The position numbers and the translations under genes were made by a program. DNA of 24,630 bases from a virus: the IMG/VR virus record IMGVR_UViG_3300025704_000105, positions 1 to 24,630 of that record; one strand, 5' to 3'. Below, piece by piece: positions 5,582 to 12,106 of the stretch. Each line of letters begins with the position of its first letter. Position 1 is the first letter of the stretch. Under the pieces are notes generated by a model, which had not been told where the DNA came from, ran no database searches, and worked only from the letters and a program-made list of their open reading frames with translations.

Positions 5582-5783
5582 CACAAAAATATTTGACAGA
5601 CTATTGACAATTGAATTAAGGAATGGCGTAGGGATAGATTTGGAGTTTGTTGACTCTAAAGCAGTCTGGGTGTATAATCACCTGACAGAGGAACACAGCA
5701 CAATGCCCTTCGAGGGCGTAGTAATCCTGCTACCGTTCCTATCAATAACCTATGGCAGACCCTATACGGAGGCTGAACAATGA
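5574..5783 (+). CDS. Small early phage protein of unknown function (69 aa)
   Basis: A 69-aa mostly beta-stranded protein (MINTKIFDRLLTIELRNGVG, then IDLEFVDSKAVWVYNHL), with a short hydrophobic helix (VVILLPFLSITYG) near the C-terminus, too short and mixed to be a sure membrane segment. The ATG at 5574 lies inside the end of the preceding gene, with a moderate ribosome site (GCGAGAG). It ends in an ATGA overlap with the zinc-ribbon gene at 5780. I do not recognise the family. Confidence 0.68.
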   Translation: MINTKIFDRLLTIELRNGVGIDLEFVDSKAVWVYNHLTEEHSTMPFEGVVILLPFLSITYGRPYTEAEQ

Positions 5784-5956
5784 GCAGATGCAAAGCGTGT
5801 GACGTTATACTGACTGAAACAGAGCTACGAAGAAAAGACAGAGTGACCGATGAGTTTCTTGACCTGTGCTCCGAGTGTCATACGGCATCAGAGGAGGCGA
5901 TAGAAGAGAACTGGTCAACAGCGGAAGAACGTGATATAATAAGGAGTAATAATTAA
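5780..5956 (+). CDS. Small zinc-ribbon-like protein (58 aa)
   Basis: A 58-aa frame from ATG 5780 to TAA 5954-5956, starting in an ATGA overlap after ACGGAGG. The first CxxC pair is CKAC at 4-7 and the second is CSEC at 30-33, with LTETELRRKD between, a classic treble-clef/zinc-ribbon layout. The tail is a Glu-rich helix (EEAIEENWSTAEERD). Similar tiny two-CxxC proteins recur in T7-like marine phages. The DksA/TraR-like look (zinc finger plus acidic helix) makes an RNA polymerase contact thinkable, but the protein is too short to carry the coiled coil. It is the last gene of the small cluster. Confidence 0.7.
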   Translation: MSRCKACDVILTETELRRKDRVTDEFLDLCSECHTASEEAIEENWSTAEERDIIRSNN

Positions 5957-5969
5957 TTTATATAAGTAG

Positions 5970-5998
5970 TTGCAACCAACAGTAATACATGATATAAT
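5970..5998 (+). promoter_or_regulatory. Strong sigma70 promoter for the replication module
   Basis: TTGCAA at 5970-5975 (4/6) and a perfect TATAAT at 5993-5998 with exactly 17 nt between. Transcription would begin around 6005, just before the hairpin at 6013-6058 and about 100 nt ahead of the SSB gene. Shares TAGTTGCAA with the weaker promoter at 4462. Confidence 0.8.
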
Positions 5999-6009
5999 AT
6001 TTATGTAAT

Positions 6010-6080
6010 CTAAAGGATACTTAGTTATATATATTAAAATATATCCTAAAGTATCCTTAAGATACTAAAGTAATCTTTAA
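6010..6080. repeat. Phased CTWAAG repeats and imperfect hairpin upstream of SSB gene
   Basis: Units CTAAAG (6010), CTTAGT (6020), then CTAAAG (6046), CTTAAG (6056), CTAAAG (6065) and CTTTAA (6075) recur at 9-10 nt steps, as in the arrays near 3 kb. In addition AAGGATACTT (6013-6022) and AAGTATCCTT (6049-6058) are perfect 10-nt inverted arms, and the AT-rich stretch between them can extend the stem imperfectly. In RNA this would be a long hairpin in the leader of the replication operon; in DNA it is a likely binding array or origin element. There is no gene in 5957-6103. Confidence 0.6.
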
Positions 6081-6103
6081 TTAACTATAAAAGGCAAATT
6101 ACA

Positions 6104-6472
6104 ATGGCAGTATTAGAAGGCAACGTAGCGTTCGCAAACCTTGACGAACACGAAGAATATCAGGGTCAATCAACAGGTAAGTACTCACTGGTTTTATCAT
6201 TAGAACCAGAAGATGCAGACAAACTTGCTGATAAAGGTGTCAAGCTACGAGAGTACGAAGGCACAGCACAGCGTAAGTTTAGCACCAAGTACGAAGTACC
6301 GATGTTTGATGCAGATGGCAAAGACTTCGTAGGTCGCCTGACCCGAGGCTCTAAGGTACGGGTTAAGTACGCAGAGGGTAAACCCCACCCAGTACATGGC
6401 ACGTCAACGTATCTATCAGCCATCAAGGTGATTGAACTCGCAGAGGCTACCGAAGGAGGTGGCGACTTCTAA
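6104..6472 (+). CDS. Single-stranded DNA-binding protein, T7 gp2.5-like
   Basis: A 122-aa protein directly ahead of the primase-helicase and polymerase genes. Its strand pattern (YSLVLSLEPEDADKLADKGV, then VRVKYAEGKPHPVHG and YLSAIKVIEL) suits the short OB-fold SSBs of T7-like phages. It ends EATEGGGDF, a flexible acidic tail with a terminal Phe as in gp2.5, where the tail contacts the DNA polymerase and helicase. It would coat replication-fork ssDNA and aid annealing. The ribosome site is weak (AAAAGGC), but the promoter upstream is strong. The start of the next gene overlaps its stop. The family is divergent, so the call rests on context, tail and predicted fold. Confidence 0.68.
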   Translation: MAVLEGNVAFANLDEHEEYQGQSTGKYSLVLSLEPEDADKLADKGVKLREYEGTAQRKFSTKYEVPMFDADGKDFVGRLTRGSKVRVKYAEGKPHPVHGTSTYLSAIKVIELAEATEGGGDF

Positions 6473-8091
6473 TGACTGACTCGCATTTTGTTAAGCATGA
6501 GCCATGCCCTTCGTGTGGCTCTAAGAACAATCTCGCGAGGTACTCCGATGGGCACGCCGTCTGCTTTACAGGCGGTTGTGACCACTACGAGAGGGCAACA
6601 GGCGAGGTTATAGAGAGTAAACCAAAAGCGAACAGGACATTAGAGATGAACGGAGTAGTAGCATCAATACCCGACAGACGTATATCAGAGGCAACGTGCA
6701 AAAAGTTTGGCGTTACAGTTGAGTACGATACAGAGGGTCAGATAAGTAAGCACCACTACCCATACTTTGACAAGGACACAGGCACGCAGACAGGGAACAA
6801 GTCACGCATTGTAGGTAACAAGGCATTCTATGCAAGCGGTACGTTCGACAATGCGGGGCTGTTTGGTCAGCAAGCGTTCAAAGGTGGTGGTAAATACATA
6901 ACGATTGTAGAAGGAGAAGCAGACGCTCTAGCAGTGTCAGAGATGTTTGACGGTAAGTGGGCTGTAGTGTCAATACGCTCAGGTGCATCAGGCGCAGTGA
7001 AGGACATTAAGCAGAACTTGGAATGGCTTGAATCCTTTGATAACGTGGTCATCTGTTTCGACAGTGACAAAGCAGGTCAGGAAGCATCACGCGCGGTGTT
7101 GGATTTGTTTACACCGAACAAGGCGAAGAACGTACAGCTATCTGCAAAGGACGCAGGAGATATGCTCAAGGAGCGTAACGTACAGGGATTCATCAAGGAA
7201 TGGTGGAATGCTAAGACCTATCAACCAGACGGTATCATTGCAGGACTAGATACTTGGGATTCAATCGTAGCACAGGAGGACGTTAAGTCCATACCATACC
7301 CGTGGTCGTGCTTGAACGATATGACCTTTGGTTTCAGAGAGAAGGAACTTGTAACAATTACCAGTGGTTCTGGTATGGGTAAGTCACAGATTGTCAGAGA
7401 GTTGGAACACTACTTACTAGGTGCGACTGACGACAACATTGGCATACTCGCGTTGGAAGAGGACATACCAAAGACTGCTCTAGGGATTATGAGCATCGAG
7501 GCAAACCAGACTCTACACCTGAGCCGCGACTTTAGCAGGGAAGATAAGAAGGTATTTTGGGACAAGACATTAGGCACAGGACGTATCTATATGTTTGACC
7601 ACTGGGGTTCTACCAACGAAGACAACTTACTAAGTCGCATTAGGTATATGGCGAAAGGTCTTGATTGTAAATGGATTATTCTTGACCACTTGAGTATCGT
7701 TGTGTCAGACCAAGAGAACGGTGACGAACGTAAAGCCATCGACAGTATCATGACTAAGCTACGACAGTTAGTGCAGGAGACAGGTGTTGGATTGTTCTTG
7801 GTGTCTCACCTACGCAGACCATCGGGTAAAGCACACGAAGATGGTGGACAGATTAGCTTGGCTGAGTTACGTGGTTCTGCCGCAATTGCACAGCTATCGG
7901 ACATGGTGATTGGTTTAGAACGTGACCAACAGAACAAAGATGCACAGGTACGCAACACAACTACAGTGCGTGTACTTAAGAATAGATATGCAGGACTAAC
8001 GGGTGCGGCTTGCTACCTGTACTATGACAAAGATACTGGTCGTATGATTGAAACATCGTGCCCTGTATCGGACGATAATCAGGAGTTCTAG
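6472..8091 (+). CDS. Bifunctional DNA primase-helicase, T7 gp4-like
   Basis: A 539-aa protein with all gp4 parts in order (T7 gp4 is 566 aa). The N-terminal zinc-binding domain has C12, C15, C31 and C36. The TOPRIM primase core has VEGEADAL with E147 and FDSDKAG with D197/D199. The RecA-like helicase has Walker A SGSGMGKS at 298-305, Walker B WIILDHL at 401-407 and the SHLRRP motif at 445-450. The C-terminus (SCPVSDDNQEF) is acidic and ends in Phe, as in T7 gp4, where this tail docks on the polymerase. It lays RNA primers and unwinds the fork as a hexameric ring. It overlaps the SSB stop by one base (TAATG) and the polymerase start by one (TAGTG). Confidence 0.95.
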   Translation: MTDSHFVKHEPCPSCGSKNNLARYSDGHAVCFTGGCDHYERATGEVIESKPKANRTLEMNGVVASIPDRRISEATCKKFGVTVEYDTEGQISKHHYPYFDKDTGTQTGNKSRIVGNKAFYASGTFDNAGLFGQQAFKGGGKYITIVEGEADALAVSEMFDGKWAVVSIRSGASGAVKDIKQNLEWLESFDNVVICFDSDKAGQEASRAVLDLFTPNKAKNVQLSAKDAGDMLKERNVQGFIKEWWNAKTYQPDGIIAGLDTWDSIVAQEDVKSIPYPWSCLNDMTFGFREKELVTITSGSGMGKSQIVRELEHYLLGATDDNIGILALEEDIPKTALGIMSIEANQTLHLSRDFSREDKKVFWDKTLGTGRIYMFDHWGSTNEDNLLSRIRYMAKGLDCKWIILDHLSIVVSDQENGDERKAIDSIMTKLRQLVQETGVGLFLVSHLRRPSGKAHEDGGQISLAELRGSAAIAQLSDMVIGLERDQQNKDAQVRNTTTVRVLKNRYAGLTGAACYLYYDKDTGRMIETSCPVSDDNQEF

Positions 8092-9812
8092 TGAAGAAGA
8101 TTGTTTTTGATATAGAAGCTAACGGACTAAAGCCTACAAAGGTTTGGGTAATCGTTGCTTGCGACCTATCGAACCAAGAGACAGTTACGTTCTCAGGTGA
8201 TACGTTGCAGGACTTCAATGCTTATATCAAAGATGCTGAGGTCATTGGTCACAACATCATTGGCTATGACGTACCAGTTCTTGAACGCTTGTTAGGTACA
8301 GACTTTAGTAGTTGTAAAATTACAGATACATTGGTATTGTCAAGACTTACTGACCCATCACGGGAAGGTGGTCACAGTTTAGATAACTGGGGACAGCGAT
8401 TAGGTTTCCCTAAAGGAGAACACAGTGATTGGACTACGTATTCGCAAGACATGGTGGAGTATTGTAAGCAAGACGTGTTGGTTAATGTCAAAGTGTACCA
8501 CGCGTTACAAGGGGTACTGGCTAATTTTAGAAGCGAAAGCATTGACCTTGAACACAGCGTACAGAATATTATTACTCGCCAAACAGAAACAGGATGGTTG
8601 TTAGATGAAGAACACGCTTTCCTATTATTAGCAGAATTAAAGGAGAAGAAATATGAACTTGAAGACATGGTACATGAGAAATTCATACCACTACCTACAT
8701 ATGTTAAACAAGTCACCCCGAAGTATAAGAAAAGTGGCGAAGCGTCTGTGGTCGGTCTTAAATTTGCAGGAGAGCAGTGGCGGGATTATGTACAGACGTT
8801 CTCGCGCATAGACTACCCAGAGTTCAACTTAGGTTCACGTCAGCAGATAGCTAGATACTTGCAGTACTTTGGTTGGAAGCCAGAGAAGTTTACAGAGAAG
8901 GGTCAAGCTATTGTCGATGAGTCTGTACTATCTAAGGTAACTGGTATACCTGAAGCCAATATGATTGCTGAGTACCTAATGGTTCAGAAGCGTATTGCAC
9001 AGATACAGTCATGGTTAGATGCTGTTGCAGATGATGGGCGTGTACATGGATATGTAAATGCTAACGGAGCAGTGACTGGTCGTATGACACACTCGTCACC
9101 CAACCTTGCCCAATGCCCCAGTTCAAGCGCACCTTATGGCACAGAGTGTCGTGCTTGTTGGACATCACCCAAAGGCTACAAGATTGTAGGTATGGATGCA
9201 TCGGGACTTGAGTTACGTATGTTGGCTCACTACATGAAGGATAAGGACTATACAAATGAAATACTCACTGGAGACATTCATACAGCAAACCAACTTGCTA
9301 GTGGTGTTGACACACGAAGTCAAGCAAAGACTTTCATCTATGCGTTCCTCTATGGAGCAGGGGATGCAAAAATCGGAAGTATCGTTGGAGGAACTGCTAG
9401 AGATGGTAGACGACTTAAGGAGAAGTTCCTTACAAACACGCCATCTCTTAGAGACTTACGAGAAAGAGTTAGTGTGGCATCTCGAAGAGGTTATGTTCTC
9501 GGATTGGACGGGCGAAGGGTCTCAGTACGCTCAGAACACTCAGCACTAAACACTCTGCTACAATCAGCAGGTGCTATCGTTATGAAGAAGGCACTGTGTT
9601 TGTTGGACGAGTACGCTACACTGTGGAACTTAGACTACAAGTTTGTTGGTAACATCCACGATGAGATACAGACAGAGGTTAAAGAGAGTGAGGTAGATAC
9701 ATTCGGTAGGCTTGCTGTTTCCTGTATGGAAGCGGCAGGTCAACACTTTAACCTTAACTGCCCACTTGCGGGCGAATATCAGACAGGAGATAACTGGAGT
9801 GAAACCCACTAA
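8091..9812 (+). CDS. Family A DNA polymerase, T7 gp5-like
   Basis: A 573-aa replicative polymerase starting with GTG 8091 behind AGGAG. The 3'-5' exonuclease has motif I DIEANGL (D7, E9), motif II GHNIIGYD (D60) and motif III YCKQD (Y124, D128). Polymerase motif A is GMDASGLELR (D369), motif B RSQAKTFIYAFLYGAG (R409, K413, Y421) and motif C NIHDEIQ (H523, D524, E525). All catalytic residues are intact. The residue four after the motif B Lys is Y417, matching Tyr526 of T7 and position 762 of E. coli Pol I. The protein is about 130 aa shorter than T7 gp5 (704 aa); much of the loss lies in the thumb stretch (about 196-245) that holds the thioredoxin-binding loop in T7. Confidence 0.96.
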   Translation: MKKIVFDIEANGLKPTKVWVIVACDLSNQETVTFSGDTLQDFNAYIKDAEVIGHNIIGYDVPVLERLLGTDFSSCKITDTLVLSRLTDPSREGGHSLDNWGQRLGFPKGEHSDWTTYSQDMVEYCKQDVLVNVKVYHALQGVLANFRSESIDLEHSVQNIITRQTETGWLLDEEHAFLLLAELKEKKYELEDMVHEKFIPLPTYVKQVTPKYKKSGEASVVGLKFAGEQWRDYVQTFSRIDYPEFNLGSRQQIARYLQYFGWKPEKFTEKGQAIVDESVLSKVTGIPEANMIAEYLMVQKRIAQIQSWLDAVADDGRVHGYVNANGAVTGRMTHSSPNLAQCPSSSAPYGTECRACWTSPKGYKIVGMDASGLELRMLAHYMKDKDYTNEILTGDIHTANQLASGVDTRSQAKTFIYAFLYGAGDAKIGSIVGGTARDGRRLKEKFLTNTPSLRDLRERVSVASRRGYVLGLDGRRVSVRSEHSALNTLLQSAGAIVMKKALCLLDEYATLWNLDYKFVGNIHDEIQTEVKESEVDTFGRLAVSCMEAAGQHFNLNCPLAGEYQTGDNWSETH

Positions 9813-10212
9813 AGCAGACAGAAAGAAGTTCGACCTCGACTTACAGTACGGAGAAGTCAGGGAGGATAAGGTAGCTGAGATGCTACAGGACAAGAAGATT
9901 GAGGTTAAATCAGAGAAGGACTTATGGCAGAAGACAGGTAACATCTGCATTGAGTATGAGTCTTGGGGTAAGCCGTCAGGCATTGAGGCTACCGAGTCAG
10001 ACTACTGGTTTCATAACCTCTGCATAGGTGACGATGAGTACTGTACATTAGTATTTAAAACACCAGTGTTAAAGAAGATTGTTAACAAGCTAGACACATT
10101 TAGAAGCGTATCAGGAGGAGACCATAACGCAAGCAGGATGCACTTGGTTAACCTTAAAAAGTTATTCTCAAGCGATGTCATTAAGGCATTCAAGGACATA
10201 GAAGATGAGTAA
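9799..10212 (+). CDS. PD-(D/E)XK-like nuclease (putative, 137 aa)
   Basis: The frame is open further upstream, but GTG 9799 follows AGGAG by nine nt and lies just before the polymerase stop, so 137 aa is chosen. The pattern DLDLQYGEVREDKVAEML, then KIEVKSEKD (E35, K37), then GNICIEYE and KPSGIEATESDYWFH fits the restriction-endonuclease fold: an N-terminal helix with Glu, a beta strand with ExK, and a following strand with Glu. I recall similar genes next to polA in marine podoviruses, without known function. It could be a repair, recombination or host-DNA-degrading nuclease. The catalytic Asp before the ExK strand is uncertain. It overlaps the exonuclease gene by 8 nt. Confidence 0.6.
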   Translation: MKPTKADRKKFDLDLQYGEVREDKVAEMLQDKKIEVKSEKDLWQKTGNICIEYESWGKPSGIEATESDYWFHNLCIGDDEYCTLVFKTPVLKKIVNKLDTFRSVSGGDHNASRMHLVNLKKLFSSDVIKAFKDIEDE

Positions 10213-11086
10213 AACAATACATACATTGGTAGATGATATATACCGACTGATGGAGACAAAAGAGGCAGAAGAATCTGTAGATGTAGAAGCAGAGATTGAG
10301 AAGTTCGGTGAGAACATGAAGACTCTAATGCGTACCGAGTTCGGACGTAAGCGCATCAGAGACAACCGAACACTGCGCCTGTCAAACATCGGTCGTGACG
10401 ATAGAGTACTTTGGAATGTTGTTAATGGTACTGAGAAGGAAGCTATACAACCTGCAACCTACATTAAGTTCATGTATGGTCACTTGATTGAAGAGATGTT
10501 GTTGTTCCTTACACGCATGGCAGGACACTCGGTAACTGACGAGCAGAAGGTATGCGAAGTGGAAGGCATCAAGGGACACATGGACTGTAAGATTGATGGT
10601 ATTGTTATTGATGTTAAGTCCGCTAGTTCCTTTGGGTTCAAGAAGTTTAAGGATGGTACACTGGCTATGGACGATGCCTTTGGTTATGTTGACCAGATTA
10701 AAGCATACGCCCATGCCTGTGGTGAGACTGAGTTCGGTTGGTTAGCTATGGACAAAGCCAATGGACACCTCGCGGTACTTAAGTACGACTTAGAGGATAC
10801 TCAAGCACCAATCTATAAGTACATTAAGGGGGACATTAAAGAGCGCATACGCCACGTAAAAAAGCTAGTAGGCTTGCCAGAGCCAGAAACCTTCTGTACC
10901 GACTCTGTACCAGACGGAAAATCTGGGAATATAAAATTGGGTATAAAATGCTCGTACTGTCAATACAAAAAGCACTGCTACCCAGAGGTAAGAAAGTTTG
11001 CCTACTCGTATGGTCCAAAGTTCTTAATAAATGTAGAGTACGAACCAAACGTACAGGAGGTCGAAATTGAGCAAGAAAAGCGGTAA
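10205..11086 (+). CDS. Cas4/RecB-like PD-(D/E)XK exonuclease with Cys cluster
   Basis: A 293-aa protein with a RecB/Cas4-type nuclease core: GHLIEE (H93, E96), GHMDCKIDG with D127, IDVKS with D136 and K138, and YVDQIKAYAH carrying the QxxxY motif (Q164, Y168). Near the C-terminus are four cysteines, C231 and then CSYCQYKKHC (C249, C252, C258), as for a 4Fe-4S cluster. It stands where T7 has the gene 6 exonuclease and probably does the same jobs: degrading host DNA to nucleotides, removing RNA primers and feeding recombination. In Cas4 and AddB the first cluster Cys lies far N-terminal; here all four are in the last quarter, so the cluster assignment is an inference. Confidence 0.85.
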   Translation: MSKTIHTLVDDIYRLMETKEAEESVDVEAEIEKFGENMKTLMRTEFGRKRIRDNRTLRLSNIGRDDRVLWNVVNGTEKEAIQPATYIKFMYGHLIEEMLLFLTRMAGHSVTDEQKVCEVEGIKGHMDCKIDGIVIDVKSASSFGFKKFKDGTLAMDDAFGYVDQIKAYAHACGETEFGWLAMDKANGHLAVLKYDLEDTQAPIYKYIKGDIKERIRHVKKLVGLPEPETFCTDSVPDGKSGNIKLGIKCSYCQYKKHCYPEVRKFAYSYGPKFLINVEYEPNVQEVEIEQEKR

Positions 11087-11453
11087 GTTCAGGTCGGCAC
11101 TGGAGAAAGAGTTTTCTAAAGAGGTCAAGAGTAAAGGGTTCAAGTACGAACCCTATGGAGTCCCTTACACAGTATACAGGACTTATATGCCAGACTTTGT
11201 ACACGAAGAAAAGAAAGTTATGGTGGAGGTAAAAGGTTTCTTTCGTGTAGGAGATACCTTGAAATATAAGTCAATTCGTGATACAATATTAGAAGATGGT
11301 TACGAATTAATATTCTTACTGTCCAATGAACACAAGAAGGTACGTAAGGGCGGTAAGATTACAATGGGTCAGTGGTGTGAGAAGGAAGGTATGAAACACT
11401 ACACACTACATACCGCACAGGAACTTGTCAAATATGTTGAAGGAAAAGAATAA
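11067..11453 (+). CDS. Endonuclease I-like Holliday junction resolvase (T7 gp3-like)
   Basis: A 128-aa protein beginning at TTG 11067, six nt after AGGAGG; the 20-nt overlap with the exonuclease gene couples them. It aligns by eye with T7 endonuclease I: FRSALEKEFSKEVKSKG (E13) with the N-terminal helix, YMPDF (D43), and VMVEVKGF (E54, K56), matching the T7 catalytic set E20, D55, E65 and K67 in order and nearly in spacing. The later GQWCEKEG matches the T7 segment GEFCEKHG. It resolves branched DNA before packaging and takes part in recombination and host DNA breakdown. Its length is a little below T7 (149 aa). Confidence 0.9.
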   Translation: MSKKSGKFRSALEKEFSKEVKSKGFKYEPYGVPYTVYRTYMPDFVHEEKKVMVEVKGFFRVGDTLKYKSIRDTILEDGYELIFLLSNEHKKVRKGGKITMGQWCEKEGMKHYTLHTAQELVKYVEGKE

Positions 11454-11617
11454 TGTCACATACATTGGAGGAACTCAAGGAAGCAGTAGCAAGGGACTAC
11501 GATGCGGTACTGGTTGTCGAAGCATTAGACATATCAGTTGAGGACTTGCTAGAGGCTTTTGAGGATAGATTAATTAGGAACAGAGACTTATTTACGGAGG
11601 ATGATTATGAGCATTGA
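11453..11617 (+). CDS. Small phage protein of unknown function (54 aa)
   Basis: A 54-aa frame from ATG 11453 (TAATG overlap with the resolvase stop) to TGA 11615-11617. It is acidic and all-helical: LEELKEAVARDYDAVLVVEA, then LDISVEDLLEAFEDRL, ending DYEH. The pattern 'vvEaLdIs.EdLLeaFedrl' recurs in small phage proteins of unknown role and resembles part of a helix-turn-helix, though the recognition helix is acidic. It overlaps the following DUF3310 gene by 11 nt. Confidence 0.65.
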   Translation: MSHTLEELKEAVARDYDAVLVVEALDISVEDLLEAFEDRLIRNRDLFTEDDYEH

Positions 11618-11942
11618 TGATGCAAGCCCCGCTGACTGGGATAGGCTGAGAGACAAACACCCTGCCCTAGTTAAGAAGTATGAAGACTATCTGGTAAACA
11701 ACCCAGATGAACAGACAGAGGATATGGTTAACCACCCCAAGCACTACGCTTATGGTAGTATAGAATGTATCGAGGCTATTGAAGAGTCAATGACAACAGA
11801 GGCATTCAAAGGTTATCTCAAGGGCAACACCATGAAGTACCTATGGCGATATGAACGCAAAGGTAAACACGTAGAGGACTTAGAGAAAGCCCAGTGGTAT
11901 TTAGATAGGCTGACCAGTGTAGTAACTCAGGAGGTTAGGTAA
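11607..11942 (+). CDS. DUF3310 protein (T7 gp1.7-like nucleotide kinase family)
   Basis: Two in-frame ATGs exist at 11601 and 11607. The ribosome site GGAGG ends at 11600, leaving no spacer for the first and six nt for the second, so 11607 is chosen (111 aa). Residues 41-47 (VNHPKHY) and 69-82 (GYLKGNTMKYLWRY), followed by EDLEKAQWYLDRL, are the hallmark of DUF3310. This domain is found in T7 gp1.7, which has been described as a thymidylate/deoxyguanylate kinase active in dNTP supply. Its place directly before the ribonucleotide reductase supports a nucleotide role here. The protein is shorter than gp1.7, so activity cannot be assumed. Confidence 0.85.
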   Translation: MSIDDASPADWDRLRDKHPALVKKYEDYLVNNPDEQTEDMVNHPKHYAYGSIECIEAIEESMTTEAFKGYLKGNTMKYLWRYERKGKHVEDLEKAQWYLDRLTSVVTQEVR

Positions 11943-12106
11943 TGAAAGGACAGACGCAGTATGGCAAAGGGTCGGCACAACGACCCACTGACCCCAAGAA
12001 GTACGCAGATAACTTTGATGCTATCTTTGGCAAACTTAATGTCAATGACCACTCAGACGAAGATATAGAGAAAGACAAACTAAAAAATAAGGAAGTTAAG
12101 AAATGA
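11942..12106 (+). CDS. Small basic conserved-type phage protein (54 aa)
   Basis: A 54-aa frame from ATG 11942 (TAATG overlap) to TGA 12104-12106 (ATGA overlap with the RNR start). The N-terminus has GKGSAQRPTDPKKYADNFD followed by AIFGKL, a pattern ('GKGSx.RP ... Y..nfd.IFG') I recall from many phages near nucleotide-metabolism genes; its role is unknown. The C-terminus is a charged helix (DEDIEKDKLKNKEVKK). AGGAGGTTAGG lies just upstream as ribosome site. Coupling on both sides suggests a function tied to DUF3310 and RNR. Confidence 0.65.
   Translation: MKGQTQYGKGSAQRPTDPKKYADNFDAIFGKLNVNDHSDEDIEKDKLKNKEVKK

Noticed and set aside
9712-9798. Upstream extension of the 137-aa nuclease to ATG 9712
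   Set aside because: It would lie wholly inside the polymerase C-terminus; GTG 9799 has a ribosome site at proper spacing.
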